Shown: positions 45,561-55,966, counted from the first letter of the stretch. The stretch is 64,000 nt of DNA from VRUE01 sp963699215 (GCA_963699215.1 OY969422.1:1116001-1180000); one strand, 5' to 3'. Translations and numbers: made by a program. Notes: a model not told the origin generated them from the sequence alone.

Positions 45561-46690
45561 TGGGCCTGCGACTCCCCAAGCGGCTGCGGAGCCGTCGCAG
45601 CGGCGGCGACAGCCAGAGCATTATCGCCAACCTCGACGAGGAAGGCGTCAAGAAGCTGTTTGGCGAGCTCATGGCCGCCAACCGTGCCACCCAAGCCAAC
45701 TTCGACAAAATCGAGCAGCTCTTCCCGATCCAGCCGGAGAACATCTCCGACCTGATGCCGAGCTGGAAAGAACTCGAAGAAGGCGGGCTCGAACCGCCCG
45801 AAGGTGAAGAAGGGGGATTCGGCGACGCGATCCTCCCGATTGAAAAACAGGGCGACATCTTGGTGGGCGACGAAGACGGCAACGTCGGCGTTCTCGAAGT
45901 GGGGCAGACGGGTCAGGTGCTCACCGTCGACCCCTCCTCGCCCTTCGGCGTCTCATGGGGCGGCGATACGACGTCGGGGCCGGAAGACAACGGCGGGGAG
46001 AACCTGACCCCCGAACTGAGCAAATGGATCACGGTCGGCAGCGTGCAGGTCAACGAAGAAGAAGACAACAACGCGACGCTGGAATTCCCCTACAGCCCGC
46101 CCAAAAACTGCGACCTCGTTGTCTTCTGCGTTGTGTCCGAGGACGCGGCCTTCTCAGGGGTGTCGAAAAAACTCACCCTCGCCGGAAAAGAAGCCGACAA
46201 AAAATTCAACAACGCTCTGGAATTCGAGCAGTGCTACGTCTACGTGTTCTTTAACCCGCCCTCGGGCAATGTGGTGATAACGAACACCGGCAGCAGCCAA
46301 AAAGACTATGTGGTGCTGCCGATTTCCTTCAAGAACCAGGGGAACACTCCGCTCGAACAGAACGGCTCGACGTCAGATGGTTTCGACCAGGACGAAGACC
46401 TCTTCATTGAGAGCGAGCTGGATATGGGGGCTTTGCCGGGCGTGTCGGTGATGATGGGCTCGAGGAAGGAACAGGTCGCCGCTTCGACCCCTCCGTCGAC
46501 GAGCTCCCATTCGGGGGTCAAAGTCCTCGACGTAGCGGTCAAAAACGGCACCAGCAACTACCGCGTTGAGATTGCGGTCGAGCTGGTCCCGACCGGCATC
46601 ACCAAACGTAAATTTGAATGGGCGGCGCCGGCGGTGTCCGCCTTCACCCAGCGATATTTGACTCTCGGGGTCCGCGAGACGCCCGTCTAA
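45560..46690 (+). CDS. Tail fibre / receptor-binding protein candidate
   Basis: 376 aa from GTG 45560. An N-terminal coiled coil ('DEEGVKKLFGELMAANRAT') leads to 'EKQGDILVGDEDGNVGVLEV' and 'GQTGQVLTVDPSSPFGVSWG', the typical shaft repeat of phage tail fibres, followed by a beta-rich C-terminal domain of about 200 residues. The C-domain would contact the host surface. No endosialidase or lyase motif seen. Confidence 0.65.
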   Translation: MGLRLPKRLRSRRSGGDSQSIIANLDEEGVKKLFGELMAANRATQANFDKIEQLFPIQPENISDLMPSWKELEEGGLEPPEGEEGGFGDAILPIEKQGDILVGDEDGNVGVLEVGQTGQVLTVDPSSPFGVSWGGDTTSGPEDNGGENLTPELSKWITVGSVQVNEEEDNNATLEFPYSPPKNCDLVVFCVVSEDAAFSGVSKKLTLAGKEADKKFNNALEFEQCYVYVFFNPPSGNVVITNTGSSQKDYVVLPISFKNQGNTPLEQNGSTSDGFDQDEDLFIESELDMGALPGVSVMMGSRKEQVAASTPPSTSSHSGVKVLDVAVKNGTSNYRVEIAVELVPTGITKRKFEWAAPAVSAFTQRYLTLGVRETPV

Positions 46691-46709
46691 CAGGAAAGGA
46701 AACGGTCAG

Positions 46710-47225
46710 ATGCCACGGAACGGCGGAGTTACCGCACCACGAGGAAGAGGACGGGGCCGCCCCATTCGAGGCGGCGGCCAGATGGAGCGCCTGCCAGGCG
46801 GCAACCTGCCACGGCAGGGCCGAACGCCGGGCCAAGGACAGGCCGAGCCGCCGCAGCGCGGCGTCGGTGCCCGAGGCAGGGGGAAAGGCGCGGAACGCGG
46901 CCAAGGCGTCGGCCTCGGCACCCAGGCGATGCCCGGTCCCGGCGGCGGGCAGCTCGCGCGTCGCGTCGAGTCGGGCGCGATCACCGGGGACCAGGCGCAG
47001 AAGACGATGCAGCAGCGTCAGACGCTCCAGAAAGCCTTTGGCCCCGACTGGCGGACCAAAGTCTTCGGCGACCGCGGCTACATGCAGCGGACCCGCACGG
47101 CGCTCGCCAAAAACCCGAAAAACCCGCGGCTCGCCGCCCTCAACAAAAAGCTGATGGAACGGCGTCAGCAGATGCTTGAGGCCGCCCGCAAAAAGAACAG
47201 CGGCGAAGGGGAAGGCGAGGAGTAG
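46710..47225 (+). CDS. Gly/Arg-rich virion or ejection protein 1
   Basis: 171 aa from ATG 46710 after AGGAAAGGA. First 90 residues are disordered and rich in Gly, Arg, Pro and Gln ('RGRGRGRPIRGGGQ'); the C-terminal half is helical and basic ('KTMQQRQTLQKAFGPDW', 'LNKKLMERRQQMLEAARKK'). First of three neighbouring genes with such tracts in the place where P22 has its ejection proteins gp7-gp20-gp16. Confidence 0.5.
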   Translation: MPRNGGVTAPRGRGRGRPIRGGGQMERLPGGNLPRQGRTPGQGQAEPPQRGVGARGRGKGAERGQGVGLGTQAMPGPGGGQLARRVESGAITGDQAQKTMQQRQTLQKAFGPDWRTKVFGDRGYMQRTRTALAKNPKNPRLAALNKKLMERRQQMLEAARKKNSGEGEGEE

Positions 47226-47948
47226 ATGCGCGGGCGCGGCAGGTACGTCCAGAACGCGCAGCGGCGTGTCACCAGGGCACAGGCCCGTGCGCGCGGTCGC
47301 GCCCCCGCAGCCGCCGGTCGCGGCCGTGGTCGGGGTGCTGCCCCCGGCATAGGTGCCCCTGCGCCGATGCCTTGGGACTCGACTGCGCAGCGGGAATCGG
47401 CGGCCCTCGGCAACGAAGCCGCTGACACCCGCGCCTCGCTGGGGGGCGAGTTCGACCGCGCCGAGAGCGAACTTGGCTTCGGTGCCGGCGCTAACAACCC
47501 CTACAGCCAGGCGGCCCAGCTCAAAGAGCAGCACGACGCCAACCGGCGGGGGATCACCAACGTCGCCGGCAACCAGCTCTACGCCGGGGCGACGATCAAC
47601 AAGCAGTCCGCCGCGCGCTCGCAGTTCGACACGGGCCAGAAACAGCTCGAGGACAGCTACGCCGAAGCGCGGGCTGCCTACGATCGCGGCACCGCTCGCA
47701 CCGAGCGCGACTTCACGCAGGGCATGGCGGGGATCAAGGAAAGCGCGATCGGTCGCGCGCTCGAATCCGAACCCGAACCACTCGCCGTTGGCGAACGCGG
47801 CGCACGCGGCCGAGGTCGCCCGCGTGGCATCGGCGCTCGCCCCGGCGGCGAGGGCCGCAACATCCGCCGGCCGAACCAGGCGCGAGCGCTCAACGCCCGC
47901 GCTCGCGCGATCAACTCTCAGGTCAACCGCAAAGGGAGGGGAAGGTAA
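47226..47948 (+). CDS. Gly/Arg-rich virion or ejection protein 2
   Basis: 240 aa, ATG directly after the previous stop. N-terminal 'RGRAPAAAGRGRGRGAAP' and C-terminal 'RGARGRGRPRGIGARPGGEG' tracts flank a helical centre ('FDTGQKQLEDSYAEARAAY', 'GTARTERDFTQGMAGIKE'). Likely binds DNA or sits inside the capsid; inference from position and charge. Confidence 0.5.
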   Translation: MRGRGRYVQNAQRRVTRAQARARGRAPAAAGRGRGRGAAPGIGAPAPMPWDSTAQRESAALGNEAADTRASLGGEFDRAESELGFGAGANNPYSQAAQLKEQHDANRRGITNVAGNQLYAGATINKQSAARSQFDTGQKQLEDSYAEARAAYDRGTARTERDFTQGMAGIKESAIGRALESEPEPLAVGERGARGRGRPRGIGARPGGEGRNIRRPNQARALNARARAINSQVNRKGRGR

Positions 47949-49180
47949 TGCCCCGAGGACAGACTGCAGCAGGACGTGGCCGCGGCCGAGGTCGTGCCGG
48001 CGGCGCCCGCCCCGGACGTGCAGGCAGCGGCGTCGGTCGTGGTCGCGGACGCGGCCGTGGCGGTCAGAGCGTCGGCGAGTTCCTTGCCCCGCGCACCGGG
48101 CGCCAGGCCGGTGCGGTCGCCAACGCTGCGGCCAGTGCCGAATACAACCCGGAGATCCGCCAGCTCCGCCAGCAGGCGAAGGGCTCGCGGAAGCGTGAGG
48201 CCGACGTTCGGCACTGGTTCGACGAGCTCGCCACCGACTACGACGAGAGCCAGGCTGCCGGGATGGCCGCCCTGCAGGCGGCCGGGGACGCGACCTCCAA
48301 ACAGCTCAGCGAAGCCGCGGACCGCGACAAAGCCCAGCTCGGCGAGCTCTCCGCGCAGGATGAGCAGTTCGCCAAACTCGTCGGCGGGCCGAAAGACACG
48401 TCGGGCCTCTCGAAGATCGCGCAGGCTGGCGCGGCTGCCGAGCGCGCCCGCGTCTCCCTCGCCGCCCCGATCGCGCAGGAGCGCGCCAACTACGTCGCCA
48501 GCCTCGGCGGCCAGAAGACGGCTGCCCGCCTGCAGGGGATCGAGGAGCGCAAGGGCGAGCGCAACCGGCGCGACAAAATCCTCAACGACCTCGGCGGCGT
48601 CCGCCGCGAGAAGGGTGCGGCGCGCGTCGCCCGCAAGGAGGATATCCGCACGGCTGACCGCGACTACGCCTTGCAGCTCAAACAGCTCCGGCTCGCCCGC
48701 AAAGAAGCCAACAGCGCTGCGCAGCAGGCGGCAGCCGACGCGGCGATTGCCCAGGTCGAAGCTGCGCGAGAGGCTCGCCAGGACGCGATCTCCAACCGCC
48801 AGTCGCAGGAACGCATCGGAATCTCGGCCAAGAACGCCGCGACGTCGGCGCGATCGCAGCGGGCGACGGCGCGCAACTACCGCAACGACAACAAAGGCGG
48901 CCTCTCGACGGCCGAAAAACGTGCCCGAGGCGAACACTCCTCCGACGCGATGTCGGCGGCCAAGGCCCAGCTCGCGATCAAAGTGCCGAAGACCCCGAAG
49001 CAGTGGGCACAGTTTGAAGCGGCGTTGATCGAAAAGCTCGGCTCGAGCTACAGCGCCGAGGCGGCGCGCGCGGTCGCGAAGTTGCGTCAACAGCAGGCCC
49101 CGCCCCCGGTGCCCTACGCGCCGACGCCGAAGGGCCGGAGGGCAGCTCGAAGGGCGCGTAGCGGCGGCAGGAAGCGGTAG
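47948..49180 (+). CDS. Gly/Arg-rich virion or ejection protein 3
   Basis: 410 aa, ATG overlapping the previous stop. N-terminal 'AAGRGRGRGRAGGARPGRAG' and 'GRGRGRGRGGQSVGEFLAP' tracts, then a long Ala-rich helical body ('RKEDIRTADRDYALQLKQLR', 'QQAAADAAIAQVEAAREARQ') like internal ejection proteins, and a basic end. It could form part of the channel that crosses the cell wall. No lytic domain seen. Confidence 0.55.
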   Translation: MPRGQTAAGRGRGRGRAGGARPGRAGSGVGRGRGRGRGGQSVGEFLAPRTGRQAGAVANAAASAEYNPEIRQLRQQAKGSRKREADVRHWFDELATDYDESQAAGMAALQAAGDATSKQLSEAADRDKAQLGELSAQDEQFAKLVGGPKDTSGLSKIAQAGAAAERARVSLAAPIAQERANYVASLGGQKTAARLQGIEERKGERNRRDKILNDLGGVRREKGAARVARKEDIRTADRDYALQLKQLRLARKEANSAAQQAAADAAIAQVEAAREARQDAISNRQSQERIGISAKNAATSARSQRATARNYRNDNKGGLSTAEKRARGEHSSDAMSAAKAQLAIKVPKTPKQWAQFEAALIEKLGSSYSAEAARAVAKLRQQQAPPPVPYAPTPKGRRAARRARSGGRKR

Positions 49181-49183
49181 CTA

Positions 49184-52100
49184 GTGCCCGCCCGCGCCGG
49201 CAACACGATCCTCACTGCAGACGGGAGGATCATCAAGGTTCGGCGCACCCGCCCGAAGAAGGTCCGGCGCACGAAAGCGCCGGCCGGTCCCTACAGGGCC
49301 GAGTCGGGGGTGAAGTCGATCCGAGAGAAGGCAACTCCGGCCGAACGCCGGAGGCTTTCGCGTGGGGACGGCCGGACGGCGAAGCGAGTCCGTCGCCTCA
49401 ACAAGAAGGATCGCGAAGCGGCAGCGAAGGATGAGAGGGACGCGCAGCGCGCGACCAAAGCGGTGAAGAAAGCGACGGCGAGTCGGCCGATCGAAACGCT
49501 GCGCCGGGCCGAGCGCAATCTGGCCAAGGACCCCGATCCCACTCTCCGCGAGTCGGCACGGCGTCTCCGCCACGCCCTCGCTTCGGAAGCCCTCGCCAAA
49601 GCGCGCCAGCCGACCCCGGAAGGCTCGCCGAAACGAGAGAACTACCCCTACCGTGAGCTTGAGGATGTCGCGCCGCGGGCACACCGGAAAGCCAAGCGGA
49701 TCGCGGGCGGGCCGCACCGCAGCTCGGAGGGGCTCGGCGAGCCCGAAGACCTGACCCTCGCAATCACGTCCGTCGCCCCCGGCGCCGGCTTCGTCGGCGC
49801 ACTCGGCAAACGGGCCGCCCAGGTCGGCGGCAAGAAGGTGGCCCAGGAGGTCGCCGAGGCCGCCGCCGGCAAGGTCGAGTCGACCGCGACGCGGGCGCTC
49901 AGGGCTGGCTCGGGAGTGAAAGCCGCCGGCCGCGCCGCGCGCAACGTCGGCCGTCGTGCCCGTCGCAAGCCACCCGTCAAGCGGGTGCGGCGAGCGCGGC
50001 CCGAGTCGCGCTACGCGCAGGTCGCCCTCCCCGGCGCGAAAGCCGGGAAAGTCGGCGGAGCGCAGGCGCTCCCGGTCGTCCGCGGCCACGAGCAAGCGCT
50101 GATCGAGGAACCGAAGAAGACGCTGAAAACGACCGCTCGGGCGCTTCCCGGCCTCGTCACCGCGCCGGTCGGCGCTGCGGTCGACGTCGGCGTGACCGGC
50201 GGCCGGGCCGCCTCTACCGCCGCGCACGAGCTGGGCATCCCCGGCGCCCGCGGCTACACCGGCAAGGAGATCCTCGCGCCGATCAAGGGCATGGCCAAGG
50301 AGCAGGCCGCCTTCGCCCGCCAGGTCGCCAGGGTCGTCACCGCCGACGACGCCGACGAGGTACAGCGCGAGGTCGAAGACAACCTCGGCCTCATGCTGCC
50401 GATCATGCTCGGGCTCACCGGCTCGGCCGTGGGCAAGCGCGTCTCGAAAGGCCGCGTCAAGGAGGCCGTGCGTCGGCTCGCCGAGCGCGCCCGCGAGCGC
50501 CACGGCAAGGGCCACGGCTACCGCGGCGGTAAGGCGCCCCGTGTCCTCGAGCGCACCGGCCAGCGCAAGGAGGCGGCGAAGTCGGCCGCCAAGGGTCGGA
50601 CGCGGCTGCGTAGCGAGCTGGGCGACCGTCAGCGCGGGATGGTCGAGGCAGCCCGCGGCGCCACCCACTCAGAGGTCGTGCGCAAGGGCGTGGTCCGCCG
50701 TCGCGGCGGACGCAAGGCCGACTTGAAGATCCGAGACGCCGATGTCGCCTCGTTCCTGCAGCGCCACCCGATGAACCTCGACGACCCGGTGGCGATGCTC
50801 GCCGAGGTCCGCCGGATCGAGGCTCGGCTGAAAGACCCGCCCAAGGGCATGAAACCGTCGCCGGACAAGCTCTACACCCGCGACGTGATCGAGCACATCA
50901 AGCGGCGCCCCGACGTGCTCGCCAACCCGGCGGTGATTCAGATCGTCCGCGAGTACCGCCAGCAGGGCCGCACCGCTCGGCAGCGGAAAGAGACGCTCTC
51001 GCCCGAGCATTCCGAGCGCGCCCGCTTCCTCTCGGCGGCGACGACCCGCGACATCCCCTTCCCCGAGGAGATGTTTCCCCGGTCGATCCGCGGCAAGGTC
51101 CGCGCCGCGCCGGAGCGCGGCCGGCTCGCCAAAGACGTGCTGCGCCGCGAGGCTCGCCGCGATCGCTCCCGTGGCCGGGCGCTGCGCAAGAAGGCGGCCA
51201 GCGCCGAGCGCAAAGCGGCGATCATGCGGCGCGAGCTTGAGACGCGCGAGAAGCTGAACAAGGAGAACCTTGGGCTGCGGCCGACGAAGGCGCAGATGCG
51301 CGAGAAGAAGGCCCTGCGCGCGATGGAACGGCGGGGCATCGTCCCGCCGGAGATCGCACCTGTCCGCCCGAACCTCACCGTCGTCGGTCGCCACGAGCCG
51401 CTCACCGTGCGCCCGCTGCCCGCGATGCACGAGCGCCTGCGCGAGCGGATCGACAAACTCGATACCCGCGCCGCCACGCTGCGGGAGAAGGCCGACGAGG
51501 CCGACACGATGGCGCTCGCCAAGCATCGGGCCTCGCGCGAGGTCGACGAGTCGCTGACCCCGGAGTTCGCCGGCATCGTCCAGCAGCGGCTCCGTGGGGA
51601 GGGCATCCGCGAGGAGCCCGAGTATCAGCACGCCGGTCCCGGCCGCCAGCACGGCGCGCCGGTCTACGGGTCGAGCGGGACGAAGCTGGCGCAGTTCCCC
51701 GGCAAGTCGAAGAAACGGCGGGGGACCGCCGAGGAATTCGGCATGGTCGAGGAGGGCCTGCGCCCGATGGTCCGCGAGTCGATCGCGCGGCCGATCGCCC
51801 GTCGCGAGTCCTACAAGGCTGCCCGCGAGGTCATAGAGCGCAACCGCTTCGAGCCCGGCGGCAAGCGCGAGTGGAACGCCGCCGACGCTGACGAGCTCTT
51901 TGCCGGGCCGGACCCGGTGCTCAGCTCGAAGCAGTGGATGAAGGTCCCGCGCCAGTTCTACAAGCGGATCTACGACGTCCTCGAAGGGAAGGGCAAAGGC
52001 AAAGGGATCTCCGGCAAAGACCTCGAGCTGGTCGCCGGCCTCGACGCCGTGCGCAAAGGCGAGGCCAAGGGCAGCCACTACATGATCGTCCGCAAAGCGG

Positions 52101-53799
52101 CGATGGACGAGCTGGTGTCCCAGCTCTCGAACACGCTGATCTCACCGAAGCTCGCCGCCGCGAACCTGGGGACCTCCTACCTGATCCTGGGCACGTCGCC
52201 CGCGTGGGCCGCGATGCAGGTCGTCGCCGAGTACAGCCAGGCTGCCGTCGCGCAGCCGCGGTTGCTCAACCCGAACTTCGTCCGCAAGGCGATCGCTGCC
52301 TACAAGGCGATGGACCCCGAGAAGCGCCAGGAATTCGACTCGTGGGTCGGCGTCACGACGCGCACGATCGAGCGGCCCGAGGATCTCAAGCTCGACCTGA
52401 AAGCCGGCGATATGGACGCCGCGGCGAACGCCTACGGCACCCTCAACGAGACGCCCTACGGGCGCTTCCTCAAGGGCATCCCGACCGCGATCAAGCGCGT
52501 CGACCAGTGGAAGGGTGGCCGCATCCGCACCCTGGCGACCCTCGCCAAGATCGACCGGGACCTCAACGGTCGGACCAACCAGTTCATTCACGGCGTCGGC
52601 GGCCTGCATCGCGAGATGGGCGCGGCGATGAAAGAGATGAAGGGCAAGTCGCTCAAAGAGCAGGCCGAGTGGGTGGCCGGGCATCCGAAGTGGGCGCGGC
52701 GCTACCAGGGCTACCTCGACGACGTGCTGGGCAACTGGTCGGCGCTGACGAAGAACGAGCGCGTCGCCGCGCAGGCGATGATCTTCTACCCCTTCGTCAG
52801 GATGTCGCTGCGCTGGACGTTCTACGCCTTCCCCAAGCGCCACCCGGTCAAGGCGTCGATGCTCTACTACCTCGGCCAGCAGAACGCGAACGAGGTCAAA
52901 AAGCTGCTCGGCGGCAACCCGTCCTACTTCACGCAGTGGGCGATGGTGCCGCTCGACCTCGGCGACGGCAACATGAAGTTCGTCGACCTCGCCCGGATCG
53001 CGCCGGGCTCCAACGCCCTCGTCGAGGCCCTCGGCGGCTCGACCGAAGGCCCGAAGGGCATCGCGGCGGCGAAGCTCTCCCAGCCCGTCCTCGCGGCCCT
53101 GGGGACGGCCGTCTACGGCGTCTCACCTCTCTCGGGCAAGCAGGAGAGCGGCTCGGGCTGGAACGCCCTGGCACAGCTTCTCTCGCTCTCCCCCTCTCGC
53201 GCACCGCTGGCGAGCTCACGCTGCCGGAGGGCCGCAAGAAAGGCGAGGGCGTCGGCCAGCTCCCGGTGATCGGCTCCCTGTCGACGGAGCGTCAGGAGGC
53301 CCTCGACAAACTCTCGGCGAAGCTGCGCCAGTACGACTCGGCCGCCCGCTACGCCCGCACCCTGGCGATCCCGCCGCTGCCGAAGGACGCCGGCAAAGAG
53401 GCTGACTCGGCGCTGCTCGGGCGGGTGCTGAAGGCGTTCGAGAAGAACAGCTCCTCAGCCCGCGACGACGTGTCGGCCGACTACGCGACGCGGATGAAGA
53501 ACGCGGTCGAAGAAGGCAAGCGCGGCAAGTTGCGCGGGATGAAAAAAGAGCGGGACAAGCGGCTCGCGGCGATGGAAGCCGAATACGACGAAGCCGATCG
53601 GCAGCTCGACGCCCTCTTCGACAAATACGGGGTCGAGCACGAGAAAGAAGACCGGCTCTTCCTCGAGTTCTACGGCGAAGGCAAGTACGGGACCGGGGAC
53701 GACGACGGCAACCCCTGGTCAGGCGGTGGCGGCAGCGAATCGAACCCCTGGGCCGGCAGCTCGGGCGAAGAGAGCAACCCGTGGAGCACCAGCAAGTGA
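49184..53799 (+). CDS. Giant internal virion protein, frame shifts near 53,190
   Basis: 1538 aa if one C is restored in the run at 53,190-53,194. Very basic first 700 residues ('RTRPKKVRRTKAPAG', 'RRLAERARERHGKGHGYRG'), then helical domains including 'VSQLSNTLISPKLAAANLGT', 'AMIFYPFVRMSLRWTFYAF' and 'GNMKFVDLARIAPGSNALVE'; this mid-part recurs in giant virion proteins of other actinophages. The C-terminus has three Asn-Pro-Trp repeats. Position suggests the largest ejection protein (P22 gp16 place). The shift needs one inserted base and shows no slippery heptamer, so an error or a mutation is likelier than programmed frameshifting. Confidence 0.65.
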
Positions 53800-54062
53800 G
53801 CGGCGAGGAAGCGGTAGACCGCCGTCTCGGCGACCTCGAGGCGATGGTCTTCGGCATCCGCGGGGAAGGTGGCCTCGTGCGCGAGCTCGCCGGCCTGCGA
53901 GGCGACTTCAAGGAGTGGCGCAAAGAAGAGCGGGAGCGCCGCGAAGACGAGTCTGACAAGCGGGTGCTCGCCGCCCGAGCGATGGTGCTGGCGCTGGGCT
54001 CCGCCCTCGTCGCCCTCCTCGCGGTGATCGTGACCCTGATCGGAATGGTGGTGATGCAGTGA
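53796..54062 (+). CDS. XhlA-like membrane-associated lysis protein
   Basis: 88 aa from GTG 53796, overlapping the previous stop. N-terminal coiled coil ('VDRRLGDLEAMVFGIRGEGG') and one C-terminal helix ('AMVLALGSALVALLAVIVTL'). This is the build of XhlA/haemolysin-type phage proteins that act with holins. Start of the lysis cassette. Confidence 0.6.
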   Translation: MSGEEAVDRRLGDLEAMVFGIRGEGGLVRELAGLRGDFKEWRKEERERREDESDKRVLAARAMVLALGSALVALLAVIVTLIGMVVMQ

Positions 54063-54739
54063 CGCAGCCCAAGCCCCTCAACCGCTTCGAGGTCTGGATC
54101 TCCGAGCACGCGGCGCCGGTCTTCGGGGTCCTCGCGACCCTGATCGTGATCGGTGCCGGGGCGGTCTTCTACACCTACCAGCGGTCCAGCGACGCGCAGG
54201 ATCAGGTGAACGTGCTGCGGCCCAGGGTGACGATGATCAACCGGGCGATCTGCGACGCGCGCTCCCTCGAGAGCGAGTCCCGAGCACGCCGCTGTGCCGA
54301 GCGCATCCGCGTCGGCCTGGTCAACTGTCGGCGCTACGACCGCTGCCGCGCAGCCTTCATAGCGGCCCTCACCTACCCGCCCCCAGCTCGCCCCGACGCG
54401 GCATCGACCGCGGAAGGGGGTGGTGCCCAGAACCCGTCTACGGCGGGCCAGCAACCCGCGCCGGGCAAGCCCGGCGGCGGTGACAACGGCGGTGGACACG
54501 GCCACGGACAGAAACCGGGGCCGAAATCACCGCAGCCCGCCCCCGAGGCCGAACCCGCGCCCGCGGCGCCGGACACCGGCTCTGGCACCGGCAGCTCGGC
54601 CTCCCCCGAACAGGGTGACGAACCCGGCGACGGCGACGACCAGGGCGAGGGCTCGCCGCCCGCCGGCAAAGGCGTCAAAGCCTGCGTCGATCTGATCGTG
54701 AGCGCCTGCGTGGACGCAGGGCTCGGTAGCGACCGCTGA
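54059..54739 (+). CDS. Membrane protein with Pro/Gly linker and C-terminal Cys pair
   Basis: 226 aa, GTG start. Signal anchor 'PVFGVLATLIVIGAGAVFYT', then an outer domain with four cysteines ('AICDARSLESESRARRCAER', 'VNCRRYDRCRAAF'), a 90-residue Pro/Gly/Asp-rich linker and 'VKACVDLIVSACVDAGLG' at the end. A spanning linker with terminal disulfide is compatible with a spanin-like or envelope-spanning lysis factor, but no homologue is recognised. Confidence 0.5.
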   Translation: MTQPKPLNRFEVWISEHAAPVFGVLATLIVIGAGAVFYTYQRSSDAQDQVNVLRPRVTMINRAICDARSLESESRARRCAERIRVGLVNCRRYDRCRAAFIAALTYPPPARPDAASTAEGGGAQNPSTAGQQPAPGKPGGGDNGGGHGHGQKPGPKSPQPAPEAEPAPAAPDTGSGTGSSASPEQGDEPGDGDDQGEGSPPAGKGVKACVDLIVSACVDAGLGSDR

Positions 54740-54747
54740 ATCCACTC

Positions 54748-54764
54748 GCCGCCTGACGGGCGGC
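54748..54764 (+). terminator. Small hairpin before the endolysin genes
   Basis: GCCGCC (54748-54753) pairs with GGCGGC (54759-54764), 5-nt loop, in the 52-bp gap before the peptidase gene. Confidence 0.45.
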
Positions 54765-54791
54765 TCCATAGCTACGTGAAAGGAGGCTCGG

Positions 54792-55337
54792 ATGTCCGAG
54801 GCCCTCAGCATGAGCGCGCCCCTGCAGGCGCGGCTCGCCGCCGTCAACAAGGCGATCGGCAAGCAGCAGAAGATCCGCGACCACGCCCCCAGGGGCAGCA
54901 AGCAGCGCAGGCGCGCCGTGCGCAACCTGCGCACGCTTAACCGACGCCGCGAACAGCTCCGCGCCGACCGCTGGCGGTTCCGGGGCTCGACCGCGATCGT
55001 CAAATACGAGGTCATACCGATCCTCGTCGCCAACGAGGCCCCGCCGACGTCGCGCAAGCGGTGGAACCCGTTTGGCAACACGTCGTCTGACCACTGGCTC
55101 GGCAACAAAGACGCCGACGCGGTGGACGGCGCCACCCACGCGAACAACGACGAGCTCGGCAGCAAGGTCAAGGCGGCGCTGCTCGACGACCCGGACGCGA
55201 CGATGGACGGCTTCACCGAATTCACGATCACCCGGTCGCACACCGGCAAGGAAGAGGTCTACCGGGTGCAGATCATCACCGAAGAACACGGCACCGGGCC
55301 GCACATCCACATCGGCATCAAGCGGGTGTCGCCGTGA
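54792..55337 (+). CDS. Endolysin subunit, M15/LAS-like peptidase domain
   Basis: 181 aa from ATG 54792. N-terminal basic coiled coil ('KQRRRAVRNLRTLNRRREQL'), then 'SDHWLGNKDADAVDGATHAN' with His and Asp, and 'GTGPHIHIGIKRV' with the closing His-x-His. This His...Asp...His-x-His set is the zinc site of LAS peptidases and matches lysin catalytic domains of actinophages. Likely cuts the peptidoglycan peptide stem. Overlaps the amidase GTG by 4 bp. Confidence 0.65.
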   Translation: MSEALSMSAPLQARLAAVNKAIGKQQKIRDHAPRGSKQRRRAVRNLRTLNRRREQLRADRWRFRGSTAIVKYEVIPILVANEAPPTSRKRWNPFGNTSSDHWLGNKDADAVDGATHANNDELGSKVKAALLDDPDATMDGFTEFTITRSHTGKEEVYRVQIITEEHGTGPHIHIGIKRVSP

Positions 55338-55951
55338 AGCCAGAGGTCACGCACAACGTCCGCAATCAGTCCAGCCGCGACGGGAAGCGACCGGCGCTGA
55401 TCGTCCTTCACACCACCGAGGGGCACAACCGGCCGGGGGTCGGGGATCTCCGCGACCTCGCCGTCTTCTTCGACCGCGCCGACGTCGAAGCCAGCTCGCA
55501 CGTCGCCAACGACGCCGAGGGCCACGACGCCCGCATGGTGCCGGACTCGGCAAAGGCGTGGACCCAATCGAGCTTCAACCCGGTCAGCCTGTCGATCGAG
55601 CAGATCGGCTTCGCCGCCACGCGCAAAGCCGAGTGGTTCAAGGGCGCTCCGCACCAGCTCGCCAACACGGCGAAGTGGATCGCCTACTGGTCCGAAGAGC
55701 ACGACATCCCGATCCGCCGGGGCATCGGCGTTGCCGGGTTCGCTGCTCGCTCCGGCGTCGTCTCGCACCGCCAGCTCGGCATCGCCGGTGGCGGTCACGT
55801 CGATCCCGGCTCCGCCTACCCCTTCCGCTACGTCCTCCTGCTGGCGCGCTACTTCAAGTTGAAGCGCAACCGGCCGGGCTCCCCCGAGCACCGCAAGGTC
55901 GAGCGGAAGGTCAACCGCATCCGCAAGCACTACGGGCTCAGGCCCGTCTAA
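55334..55951 (+). CDS. N-acetylmuramoyl-L-alanine amidase (Amidase_2 / PGRP fold)
   Basis: 205 aa. 'ALIVLHTTEGHNRPG' holds the first zinc His; 'VVSHRQLGIAGGGHVDPGSA' holds the second His and the Asp/His end of the site; 'SLSIEQIGF' is the middle strand. Cleaves the bond between muramic acid and L-alanine. No cell-wall-binding domain, only a short basic tail ('RKVERKVNRIRKHYG'). Works with the overlapping peptidase as a split endolysin. Confidence 0.88.
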   Translation: MKPEVTHNVRNQSSRDGKRPALIVLHTTEGHNRPGVGDLRDLAVFFDRADVEASSHVANDAEGHDARMVPDSAKAWTQSSFNPVSLSIEQIGFAATRKAEWFKGAPHQLANTAKWIAYWSEEHDIPIRRGIGVAGFAARSGVVSHRQLGIAGGGHVDPGSAYPFRYVLLLARYFKLKRNRPGSPEHRKVERKVNRIRKHYGLRPV

Positions 55952-55966
55952 AGAAGGGGGCACCAA

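Noticed and set aside
49181..50668. 495-aa minus-strand frame opposite the giant virion protein
   Set aside because: Antisense shadow; the plus frame continues through it with consistent coding character and operon overlaps.
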